From Acanthosepion lycidas (lineage: Eukaryota > Mollusca > Cephalopoda > Sepiida > Sepiidae): a stretch of 64,000 bases of DNA. The position numbers were made by a program, and so were the translations under genes. The stretch covers positions 68,089,254 through 68,153,253 of the forward strand of contig OZ010586.1 in NCBI GenBank assembly GCA_963932145.1, read 5' to 3'. Within the stretch, counting starts at the first letter, position 1; each line of letters begins with the position of its first letter. Of this stretch, positions 54,685 to 64,000 are shown one piece after another. The notes below the pieces were generated by a model. The model saw only the letters and a program-made list of their open reading frames with translations. It was not told the origin of the DNA and did not search any database.

Positions 54685-55400
54685 ACCAAGCTAGTTACAT
54701 TTCATCATCGTCGATCTGACCCAGGACTGTCAACAATTAGAATAAACGGATGTCCTCTCGGGTGAAGCACCGTACCTTGAAAGAATGTTGGATTTCAAAA
54801 TCACACCCGATCTCATGTGGAACTAGTGCATACGATCCATTGCTAAGGATGCAGTTGACTCGCTGTATCGCTCCAGTAAGTACCTCTACCTTTATAAGAG
54901 CCAGATCAAACCCAAGATAGAGTACTATTGTCATATTTGGGCGGAAGTTGCCCAGACCTCACTTTCCAGCCCTTGCGGATGACGAAGTATTCTCCACCGT
55001 TCAACCTCTCTCCCACGGGCGGGTTGTGGCAAACCTCTCGCCGCTCTACTGCTACATCCACGGAGAGTACTCGAATGAAATACATTCCCTGCTTCCGCCA
55101 AGTCAAACCTTCACAGCAAGAACTCACCATGCCACTTAGATAGTAGCAAACCACCCACAATTCTCTCCGTATTCCATCGGTGAGAAGTTCCGCTCAAGTT
55201 GCTTCTTCCCGCGAACCACTTCCCTGTGGAACCGACTCCCAAGAGGATGTTTCCCCGATCATTACAATCTTAACCTGTTTAAGGCGAGGTTTAACTGTTA
55301 TCTTCCACTTCTACAGACACAAATGGCCTCCTAACGTAACTCTCTACGACGAGTGGCCCCCGGGCCTTGTAAAGGGTGAACCTTACTGTAAAACAAAACA
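54685..55400 (+). mobile_element. J2 LINE 3' end
   Basis: Matches 57180-57900 throughout: TAAGAGCCAGATCAAACCCA, GCCACTTAGATAGTAGCAAA, CTTCTTCCCGCGAACCACT, and the 3' end GGGCCTTGTAAAGGGTGAAC. Frames broken. Confidence 0.78.
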
Positions 55401-55775
55401 AAGCAAGAAAAAGAAAGAAATAGAAATGTGGTTCTGCAAAAAGATGCTGAGGATACCATGGACTGAACGTGTGAGCAACGACGAGGTTTTAGAGAAAATG
55501 GAAATAAAAATGAAATTTATACTTTACACTAGGAAGAGACAGTTGAAATCTCTGGGGTACGTAATGAGAAAGGAGAGCTTGGAAAATCTGATACTCAGAG
55601 ACAGAGGAAAATATCGCGTAACATACTTGATGGGCTTGAGTAATTGGATGGTAGAACAGGGTTTGGGAGGAATAGCAAAAAGACAAGATTTATTAAGAGC
55701 TGCAAGTGAAAGGAAGATGTGGGGGCCATGATCGCCTACATCATGAAGTGACCCCACACATAAAGAAGAAGAAAA
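55401..55775 (+). mobile_element. RTE-like LINE 3' end, relatively intact
   Basis: The frame to 55731 reads IEMWFCKKMLRIPWTERVSN then DEVLEKMEIKMKFIL, KRQLKSLGYVMRKESLENLI and LLRAASERKMWGP, the clearest example of this family's tail. It directly abuts the J2 LINE tail and ends with AAGAAGAAG. Confidence 0.85.
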
Positions 55776-56199
55776 CGTTTTTATTATATATTTAAAAACT
55801 GTTATTTTTTTGAGCTTCTAAAACACGTAATATATATAAATGTTTATTTACGTACATTATATGTTCCAAACATTCTCATAGCTGGGGACAGTGTCTCCCA
55901 CTGTCTATAAAATACTTCTGTAGCATGTGCCTCAAATAACCTCTGACAAGTAATTCCAGCTTGAAGCTGGAGAATGGGCAAAGGTGGATAACTGGTGCTT
56001 CATAACCAGCTGCTTCAGTTAGTTGGAGCGCAACAGTCCATCTAGAAGCATAAAAACCTTGATTTTAAATCTCCATTACCAAGAGATTTCAATACATATT
56101 TTGCTACTGGCTGCTTGCCTTGTTTTCTAGGGACTTCCACACAATTATTTCTCATTTCATTATCTATATTTCATTGTCATATATACATTTGCCACATGC
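55776..56199. other. Unassigned spacer
   Basis: Nothing recognised. Confidence 0.45.
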
Positions 56200-57899
56200 A
56201 GTTTCTGAAGGAAGATCCCCAACCAAATTATGAACAGAGGAAAAGCGGCTGCGCCTACTATTATAAATGGTTCCAAAGTCATATCATCCTCGACAGAGAA
56301 GGCGAAGCTCTTCACCTCGATCTTTGCCTCACATTCGCCGTTAAATGACAACTTCTCTCCCCAACTTCACACATCTCACTGAGCACAATCTCAGTAATAT
56401 ACTCATTTCAGTAAGAGAACTCTCTAGACTTATCAAAAGCCTCAACGCCACAAAAAAACCATTAGCCCAGACAAAATCACATTGGTCGTCCTTAAGAATA
56501 CCAAACAAGAATTATCTCCGATTCTAGCAAAGTTATTTAACTGCTGCTTAAAGGAGAAATCTTTCTCAAGCATGAGGAAGGTGACAGGCGTATGTCCCGT
56601 CTTTAAGAACGCGGGCAACCGATCTTCCCCCTCACAGTACAGACCCATTAGTCTCCTCAGGATCATCAGTAACGTTTTTAAAGCCTTAATCAACAAGAAG
56701 GTCGTCAAGTATCTGAATAGAAACAACCTTTTGTGTGACGAGCAGTATGTGTTTCGATCAACCCGATCCAAGACTGATGTTCTAACTGCCATTACACACA
56801 GAATTAGTGAGGCCCTTGACGAAGCACACAACGCAAGGACGGTAGCATTAGATGTCTCGAAGACCTTCAACAAGGTGTGGCACAAAGATTTGCTACACGA
56901 GCTCACCAGCTATGGAATCACTGGAAGGCTTTTCTCTATTATAAAGTCTTTCCTAACAGGTAGATAACGCATGCGTACCACAGGGGCCACTTCTCGGGCC
57001 AACCCTCATCTGATTTACATAAATGATTTACCAAAGAATATACTCCGATCATTTGTAAACGTCTCTGCCGATGATACAACGATATACCGTCAGATTGGCA
57101 GCTGACCTCTTTTCCGATTTAAAACTAACTTCCCAGTGGGGGGAAAAGACTGGCTGATTAAATTCTATGCTTCTAAAATCAAACTGATTACATTCTGTCA
57201 CCGTCGATCAGACCCCGAACAACCGCCAGTCATAATAAATGGATGTCTCCTCGTGCCTCGAGAGGATATTGGGCCTCAAAATCACACCAGGCCTCAAGTG
57301 AACTCCTGTATATGATCCATCGCTAAAGATGCAAGTAAAATGTTCGGTTCCACGTACCACTCCTCATGCAATCTTCTACCTTTATAAGAGCCAGATCAGG
57401 CTGAAAATGAAGTACTGTTTCCATATTTGGGCGGGAACTGTCTAGACCTCACTTTTCAGTTTTCATAGAATCCAAAAGCGTCTCCGAGTCCTTGTGGGAG
57501 AAGAATTATTTTCCACGCTCTAACCTATCGTTCACAAGACGGGATGTGGCGAGTTTCTCACTGCTCTATCGCTACTAACACAGAAATTGCTCTAACAAAC
57601 TGCATTCCTTCGTTCCGCAAAGTCAAACTATCACAGCAAGAACACACCACGGCACTTAAGTAATAGCAAACCACCCACGTTCTCTCCGTGTTCCAGAAGT
57701 AAGTTCCATTCAAACAGCTTCTTCCTGCGAACCACTGCCCTATGGAACAGACTCCCAAAAAGATGTTTCTCCGATCACTAAAACTTAATCAGGACTAGAG
57801 TCAAACGAGATCTTATCCATATAACCGACCCCTTAAAGTAACCCTATACCTCTAGTGGCATCCGGGTCTTGTTTAGGGTGAACTTTATTGTAAAAACAA
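56200..57899 (+). mobile_element. J2 LINE with RT domain, decayed
   Basis: The 56482-56967 frame reads SPSQYRPISLLRIISNVFKA, LLCDEQYVFRSTRSKTDVLT and ALDVSKTFNKVWHKDLLHEL. Later IYINDLPKN and SADDTTIYR show the YADD box with Y changed to S. The post-RT tail runs to GGTGAACTTTATTGTAAAAA. At least one shift follows SFLTGR and part of the QG motif region is missing. Confidence 0.82.
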
Positions 57900-58158
57900 A
57901 TCCGGAGTGGAGATGGTTGACTGTCAACACTGACAACTTTTCGGCAACTCCTACAGCCAAGTAGTCCCCAAATGTAATGCTTTTTATTCCTTTGGATATT
58001 GTCGGTAAGTTCGAGAGGAAGGACATGCTGTCTGGATAACGCGCGACCTCCATATACCATCCCCAGCCTTCTAGATAGGTCACACCTGTCTCACTACCAA
58101 AGGTATACATTTTGACCAAACAAGGCGCTCCCTTTATCTCACGAGATAAACGGATGCC
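57900..58158 (-). CDS. Coding-like fragment of unknown protein, cut by a LINE tail
   Basis: The minus strand is open for about 86 codons: GIRLSREIKGAPCLVKMYTF, GSETGVTYLEGWGWYMEVAR, YPDSMSFLSNLPTISKGIKS, ITFGDYLAVGVAEKLSVLTV. The residue mix looks like a globular protein. The downstream end meets the J2 LINE tail at 57899, and a stop lies just upstream. I do not recognise it; it could be a host exon, a gene fragment or an unfamiliar element. Confidence 0.35.
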
Positions 58159-58434
58159 TACCGTTTACGGTAATAATAACGGGTTTCCTGTAATACTTAA
58201 CGCACATTTAAGAACAAATCACAAGTTAAATAAAATAATTTTAGTGTATTTATTATTCTTTAACAATATGGCTAAAATGTGTTTTTAATGTTCTTTAGGG
58301 TTTTGCGATAGTTATATTCTTTTTCTGAGCTGTTCAAGCAAGTTTTACGTCATCTGTCCTTATTTTAAGGCATGATTTACGTCAAAAACCGCGTCGTCAC
58401 ATCAAAGTTTTGTAATAAATTAATGATGTAGGAC
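58159..58434. other. Unassigned spacer
   Basis: Nothing recognised. Confidence 0.45.
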
Positions 58435-58965
58435 GAGGTATTTATTTATATGAATGAGAATATTATACAATGCTATATGGAAATAGGGAGGAGACGGTTT
58501 TCATCAGCTATCCTAGTCAATCTGACTCACGACCCATTCATTCATAACTCATTTACTCATTCACCACAAGAACTCATCCATCACCTCTCAACCCTGCATA
58601 TACCATAATACCACATATTCACAGGGGACCTACAAAACACCCCATGACATAAAAATTTCAAAATTTCATGATTCATGAAATGATGAGGGAGGGGAGATGA
58701 ACTCAGAAGACAAAATCAATATGCAAACCAAGGATAAAAATAAAACAAAACAATGTTTTAGGGACCGTCCACCCCTCAAAATAATAAGAGAGGCTGCTGT
58801 ATTATGCCGATCGACAGAATCAAGAGGTACACTCACTAATGGAATAGGAAGGATAAAAATAAATGTCGGAAAGGGGAAAATCAAAGACTGACCCAATCGA
58901 GATGAAAAAGGAGGGACAAAAACAAACTGGGGAGGTTGGGAATTTCATGGACCATAATAAAAGAG
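58435..58965 (-). mobile_element. GTGGCACAAGG-family retroposon, long form
   Basis: Matches 17855-18400 in the same orientation (ATAGGGAGGAGACGG, CATATACCATAATACCACAT, GGGGAGGTTGGGAAT). The GTGGCACAAGG signature itself is mutated here. Confidence 0.62.
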
Positions 58966-59037
58966 AATACAGGGAATCTCCTCCTATCTAGTTCTAATAT
59001 CTCAGTTGGGCGGAGGAGGGGGTGATGGCTAATTACA

Positions 59038-59550
59038 TTTAATGACTCGAAAACAAAACTAGTTACATCATCGCCAATCGGAGCCTGAACTATTACCAAT
59101 CACGATGAATGGGTGTTCCCTCAGGGTGACCTCGTACTTTAAGCGATTATTGGGCCTTAAACTCAACCCAGACTTAAAGTGGAGCTCCGCGTCCTTATGG
59201 ATGACAAACTATTACCATGGAAAGTGATCAGACGAACTACATTATTTCCACCAGGTCTGAAATTCACGGCTAGGACCCGCCATGCCAATTACATGTTAGC
59301 ATACGACCCACATTCCCTCCGTATTTCATCGGCGAGAAGTAGGTTCCACTCAAACAGCTTCTTCCCGCGAACCATTGCCTTGTGGAATCGACTTTGGAGA
59401 TGATTTGCCAATTACTACAATCTTAACCTGTTCAAGTCTAGGATTAACAGTTATCTTCCCTACATAACCGCACAAACTGTGCCTCTTACTCTGTAAACCT
59501 CTTCCTCGAGCAGCTCCCGGGCCTTGTATAGGCTGTACATCACTGTAAAA
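59038..59550 (+). mobile_element. J2 LIN E 3' end
   Basis: CTTCTTCCCGCGAACCATTG, TACTACAATCTTAACCTGTT and CGGGCCTTGTATAGGCTGTA parallel the 54685-55400 copy. An internal part between about 59190 and 59250 is shortened. Confidence 0.75.
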
Positions 59551-59734
59551 AAAAGATATATAAAATTCTATAAAATATATCTATAGATATATAAAATTCT
59601 ATATAACAGGACAATGTTAAACATATGAATGACAAACAGGAAAGATTTTGTGTGACTCATTTCGTTCTCCAGAAAGAATTCATCTGACTAAAATAACATG
59701 AATAACACAATCAGAGAACGAAACGCGTCAGACA
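59551..59734. other. Short unassigned spacer
   Basis: A 20-bp ATATATAAAATTCTATA duplication near 59555-59605; otherwise nothing. Confidence 0.5.
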
Positions 59735-59880
59735 TAATTTTTCCACAAGGGTTCAGTTCGAAATCCAAACCACCTGAAGAAGGCCGAAGCGTACAACGGC
59801 CGAAACGTTGTGATAAATATGGCGACAAAGATGAGGTCAATGGTCCGCATAATGTATCAGTTAAGCCATTGCATGTATGT
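59735..59880 (+). mobile_element. HH-SINE 3' part
   Basis: AGGGTTCAGTTCGAAATCC, the hammerhead-like core and ATATGGCGACAAAGATGAGG. The tRNA-like head is absent. Confidence 0.65.
59770..59813 (+). ncRNA. Hammerhead-ribozyme-like motif in HH-SINE
   Basis: CAC, CTGAAGA, stem II GGCCG/CGGCC, GAAA, CGTT, GTG. Stem I of 3 pairs; stem II perfect; pre-cleavage T. Confidence 0.5.
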
Positions 59881-59904
59881 TCAATGGTTAAACTAGTATC
59901 TCTT

Positions 59905-60510
59905 CTTAATAATTTCATTCTTTTTCCTTGATTTCCACTCCCATTCTTTTTGTCATTTTTTCAGAATTAGAAAGAAATAACAGCCGTTCATCATCTAAAC
60001 CTGATATCACATTTTTCAGTGGATCATTTTCCTTAGTGTCACCATATATTTATTTGACACAGACAATTTTCCAAACTTTTAAGACTTCTTCAATGAAATT
60101 AACTGTTTCTGCAGTATCATCTCCATTTAATAATGGGTGTGTTTTAATGGCAGCTACAGTTTGATCGCGAAAAGCTCTTAACAAATGGGAAACATTTTGT
60201 CCCTCAGCAGGTTTTGGATAAACTGCCGCATCAGTAAGTTTAGACAGTTTAACGAATTGAGTTTTTTCATACTCAAATTGCGCCGACACATCATTTTGCA
60301 AATGTCGCGTAGAAGCAGAAGTTTTATTTGTTATTCTTGGTATTGGTTGAGGACTAACTAATAATACACTTGATGGCAAATGATCAAATATTGATAGTGG
60401 ATTTCTGGGTCGTACTTGTATTGTTTCATAATCAGATGGAAAATGCCCGTTACAAACAACAGTGTTTGGTTCGTCGGGGAGTGTTTTGAGCTATTGCGTT
60501 TAACCATCGT
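59905..60510 (-). pseudogene. THAP-domain / P-element-like transposase remnant
   Basis: The minus strand reads PDEPNTVVCNGHFPSDYET, then RPRNPLSIFDHLPSSVLLV: the CxxHF and (A/P)xxIF signatures of a THAP zinc-binding domain. The preceding RWLNAIAQN piece is in another frame. After the THAP part the 109-codon frame continues RAFRDQTVAAIKTHPLLNGD and FIEEVLKVWKIVCVK, then after a stop GDTKENDPLKNVISGLDDER, reminiscent of P-element/THAP9-type transposases. Probably a decayed DNA transposon, less likely a dead host THAP gene. Confidence 0.55.
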
Positions 60511-62971
60511 TCTCACTCATTCTGATCTTGGAGGAGACAAAATTCACAAATCTTATTTTGTTAATCATAGATACCACGACAAGCTGTTTCACAGTACCTT
60601 TTTTTTCTATTTTGATAAACATTTTGGGGTACTGAAATTTAAAAAAATATTGACTTAATCTTATTTTGTAAAAATTACATAGTGCTTCTAAAAAGCGTAT
60701 GGACCTTATATTCTAAGGGAGGACCTTATATTCTGGAGGGTTTAGGATTCAGAATTAAGAATGTTAAAGTTTGTATGAATGTGGGAATCTGTCATGTTAC
60801 TTTCCGTTGTCGTGATTCCAAAGGATTTCCAAATTGTTTCACTGCTCATGACCCGTTTTATGTTAAAATTATATAGTGAAATGAACCTCCTTCATTAAAA
60901 TTTCTGGTTAATACAATTTTATCGGGCAGGGTGCGGATCGATCACCTCCTCCTCCATAAAATACGATTATCTGAACAAAATTAACCAGTTTAATATTTTT
61001 ACAGTATATTTAAAAAAAAAATTAAACTGGTTAATTTTTTGTTTTACATTTTTGTCAAAAAGAATGCTAGTACAATTATACCGTTTTTTTTTATTTAAAT
61101 CCCCGTGTGTAAATGATTTTTTAAGTCAATGTTTGTTATGAAAAATAATATCATAAAAAATATTAAATTAAATTTCTATTTCATTTTTTAAAATCCGCAA
61201 ATTTCTGTATACTGTAGTAATTTTGGAAAATTAGCAGTTACATCCATTTTTTTTCTTACAGGGACGGTATCAACATACTTCACGTGTTATAAAGAAAGTA
61301 CAAATTATTCCTTTAAAAATTAATTTTATAATCAAGATATTCGTTATTATGAAGAATAATACCATAAGAAAAAAAAAATTAAATTAACTTTCTGTGAGAA
61401 AATTCTTAATAATGACATTTTTCGTGAATTTAGTTGTTTAAAATAATCGAAGAAAATGTAAAAAAATAAAAGACGATATTAACAAGATAACAATGTCTTC
61501 TTTACATTCTCGTGGTGTATTTTTAATAGTTGTAGAATATTAAATTTATTAAATTTAATTTTTGACATTAACTTTGATATAAATTTGTTAATAAGTATCA
61601 TTTTTCGTTAATTTCGCAGTGAAAAACGTTAGCTTAGTTTTTAATGTCTTCTATTTATTTACGAATGATAGAAAAATTGAATAAAAAATAAACCGTTCTT
61701 TCTATTAAAGAAAAAATAATTATTCATAAAAATAAATAAACATTACTTCAGTATATTGAATAATATACTTAACTTAATCCAAAGGTAAAAAGCAAAAGTT
61801 TCTTTAAAAAAACTTATTTTCTTAATCCAATTCCAGCAACGAACTTTTCGCGTGTTGAAAGTTTATAGTAAAAATACCAGCAATATATTTTTATATTAAA
61901 AAAAATTACCAACAATACATTTTTATAAAATAAATTACCAATGCTCTCAAGAAAATTAGGTTTCGGCATTAAATGACCGATAAGGAGTTGATATGTCACT
62001 AAACAAAGAAACAAGCATTTATTATATTATTAAATAGTGACTAATTCTTTATTTTTTCAAACAAAATTTACGTTGTTTTTTTTTTTAAAGTCAGTGTTAA
62101 AGACAATCAAATTCTATTTCTTTAATGTTGAATAAATTAACATTTCAATCGTTTTGGTCTACCATGAAAATTTCTGTTAATACTATATTTTATAGATTGT
62201 CGTTTATTTCCCAGCGCCGCCGCCGAATGGTGTTCAAGCCGAGATAAAAGTCATTATTTCAAATTCTGATTTTCAAGGATGGCAAGACTTCCACATTTAG
62301 AAAAACAATTTTAATCCTCCATTCTCCATATGGAGCTTTGTGCCGTACAAAGCAAAACTGTAGGACAACAGTTAACGCTCTGGTCCTGAAGTGCATTACT
62401 AATGTAATGATTTTAAACCTCATTGGGCATCTCACGTTTGTAACCTTGTGTCTTACTATACCAAAATCAGTAATTTTAATAAGGAGTTCTATAAGAGAAA
62501 AAAACACACGGACTAATCTTTTTGTACTCCGGTCAATTATTGTGATCGGCCCCTACGATACAAATAAACGAAATAATTCACATCTGTTGGAGTACTACGT
62601 TACGAAGCATTCGTAGATATTCGCTTCGATTTGTGAATATCATATGTGCTCTATTTGCGGAGGAAAAGCTTGATAAATTCTTACCGCATTCCTACGGGCG
62701 TCGAGATACAGCGTAACAATTTCGAGAGAATGGCAAGAAGAGCGTAGGACGCAAGGTCACGAAGAAACTATTTATCTCTGTGAATTTTGAGGAACATTGC
62801 TGCAGATTAAACCCTTGATTTAGTCACTGGTTCTCTAACTGAAAAGCATTAATCCTTAGGTAAAAGAAAATGCGAAGCAAAGTATAACAGCTGATAATTA
62901 TAGAGCGAGTTTATTGCATCAAAGGATGCTTGTCTCCGTTGGTAGTTACATAATTAAAAGAAAAAAAACAT
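60511..62971. other. Long AT-rich region without recognised features
   Basis: About 2.5 kb, strongly AT-rich to about 62150. A 16-bp GGACCTTATATTCT motif is repeated at 60701 and 60721. The frames at 60682-60876 and 62338-62616 show no motif. Confidence 0.45.
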
Positions 62972-63200
62972 GTAGTTCCAACGAATGATTTCATGGAAAT
63001 ATTTCGACTAGCATTTGCCAGACTTGATCACTCCTTAATTTGAGTAAAACAGTGCAAAGAAACTAGAAACGCTTAAGAATTCAAACCAAGGAAAAAATCC
63101 CCGAATTGATGACATTTACAAAGCAAGAGCATACGCTTTTTAGCGAGGTCCATGCCTTATTCAAAATATTCCCATGAAATAAATGATTCGTTGGAACTAC
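62972..63200. repeat. Foldback repeat with 33-bp arms
   Basis: GTAGTTCCAACGAATGATTT...GGAAATATTT (62972-63004) is inverted at 63164-63200, with small gaps in the right arm. The 160-bp interior is unassigned. Confidence 0.75.
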
Positions 63201-63204
63201 GACT

Positions 63205-63415
63205 TTATTGTATGCTTTACAAGAACTAACGCTGGGATCACTAACTTCCTATTCGAATAGTTTATACTGATTTTCCAAGCGTATCTTGGATGTGGCACAA
63301 GGCTGAAAGTAAGAGGCACCCAGTGAGGATCGAACTCACTACACATTCGTAATTGTTCTAGCAAGACAAGCTTGCTAACCATTACACCACCTTGAGGTGC
63401 ACCATCCGAATATTT
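63205..63415 (-). mobile_element. tRNA-like SINE head with GCCTTGTGCCAC end
   Basis: On the minus strand: GGTGGTGTAATGGTTAGCAA (box A) and AGTGAGTTCGATCCTCACT (box B and T-arm-like), then CTTTCAGCCTTGTGCCACA. A T-arm hairpin CAGTGAG/CTCACTG can form, but acceptor ends do not pair, so this is a SINE. It links a tRNA head to the GTGGCACAAGG 3' end seen at 6-7, 17.9 and 58.4 kb. Confidence 0.65.
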
Positions 63416-63780
63416 TATATGAACGCTTCAGAACACACGTACAGTTCCTAAACGCTTAAAAAAGATTATTATTGCATTAACATTCGACGAACCCAGCAAA
63501 TAGCAAATACGAATAGAAAAAAATAGAAAATACCTTAGAATAAGAAATAGGAAATTCAATTTCACTGTAGACAATTCTTTAACGAGGACACTTATAAAAT
63601 ATATATTTATAAAAAAAAGATTTAGAAAATTCGGCAAACATGAATAAGCATGTCCGCAATAATACTAAGTATGAAAAGGACGATTTTTCCATATCACCGC
63701 TTTTCTAAATACCTTCACTCTTCGGCAATGTTTATTGTTTTTAAAAGCGATGATTAGAATTGGAATACAACCGAAACATA
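63416..63780. other. Unassigned spacer
   Basis: Nothing recognised. TA at 63779-63780 is the mariner target site. Confidence 0.5.
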
Positions 63781-64000
63781 TTAGGTTGGTGCAAAAATAA
63801 TGTCGTTTTCTCACATATGTGACTTTTATATATGATTTCTGAATTAATTCATTGATATAGCCATATTATATATCATTTTGAAGCGCGTTTTTCGCCCTAT
63901 CGAATCGTGTTATTCGTTACCGTTCTCAATCTCTTCATTCATTTTTTGCAGGCTTTTCGACAGCATGGACAAAATTCATATCCGCACGATTTTCTCGTTC
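63781..64000 (+). mobile_element. 5' end of a mariner transposon, running off the window
   Basis: Starts TTAGGTTGGTGCAAAAATAA then TGTCGTTTTCTCAC, the MITE terminus, preceded by TA. About 184 bp of leader separates the end from an ATG, a typical mariner spacing. The right part is outside the window. Confidence 0.85.
63965..64000 (+). CDS. Mariner transposase, N-terminal codons only
   Basis: ATG at 63965 opens MDKIHIRTIFSF, matching the start of many mariner transposases (MxKxxIRxxFxF...). Only 12 codons are visible, so whether the gene is intact is unknown. The product would be a DD34D transposase cutting at the terminal inverted repeats; it could have mobilised the MITEs here. Confidence 0.7.
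   Translation, partial: MDKIHIRTIFSF

Noticed and set aside
62338-62616. 92-codon frame with CRTKQNC start
   Set aside because: No recognisable family, no coding context; could not be told from chance in AT-rich DNA.
63300-63410. Possible tRNA gene on the minus strand
   Set aside because: Box A, box B and a T-arm are present but acceptor strands do not pair and the 3' side runs into a SINE end.

Overview
This 64 kb window is AT-rich, non-coding-looking animal DNA made almost entirely of transposable elements, their fragments and simple repeats. The LINE, tRNA-SINE, mariner and hAT content, the long (TA)n/(TG)n tracts and hammerhead-like motifs fit an invertebrate metazoan with a large repeat-rich genome. 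A lophotrochozoan such as a cephalopod mollusc is my best guess, but the species is not resolved from the sequence. No complete host gene, rRNA, functional tRNA gene or CRISPR array was found, and no retroviral, LTR or Polinton-like element was recognised.

Layout. 1-10 kb: LINE 3' ends, two palindromic mariner MITEs, an inverted SINE pair, a LINE interrupted by two short retroposons, and a full tRNA-SINE. 10-21 kb: a composite element set between TA microsatellites, a DDE transposase tail, a three-level nest (hAT in SINE in LINE), and a LINE with a restriction-like endonuclease. 21-24 kb: TA/TG microsatellites and inverted SINEs. 24-37 kb: LINE 3' ends, two copies of an unclassified 0.8 kb element, an old 190-bp tandem repeat, and an RTE-like LINE that received both a pogo-like MITE and a young Jockey-like LINE with a long open frame. 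37-49 kb: foldback elements, hammerhead-ribozyme-like motifs, a GC-rich tandem repeat and two small exon-like segments. 49.7-53.5 kb: one minisatellite array of nearly 4 kb. 53.5-64 kb: more LINEs, a decayed THAP/P-element-like gene, a long AT-rich stretch and, at the right edge, the start of a mariner with the same termini as the MITEs.

How the parts relate. Three LINE lineages recur: Jockey-like 'J1' (endonuclease, RT and an RLWNSLP-type tail), a related 'J2', and an RTE/CFDP2-like lineage with an RIPWTE-type tail. Non-autonomous families are a tRNA-SINE ('SINE-A'), another tRNA-like SINE ('SINE-V'), a 'GTGGCACAAGG' retroposon, and a SINE-like family carrying both a tRNA-like head and a hammerhead-ribozyme-like core. 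The last is the most interesting discovery candidate. At least ten hammerhead-like motifs of several architectures were found, one with a compensatory stem I change and one close to canonical.

Four short segments (1747-1923 +, 43949-44131 -, 45767-45849 +, 57900-58158 -) look coding but were not recognised. They could be exons of a host gene with very long introns, or debris. All calls come from reading the sequence by eye; no alignment or database search was run.
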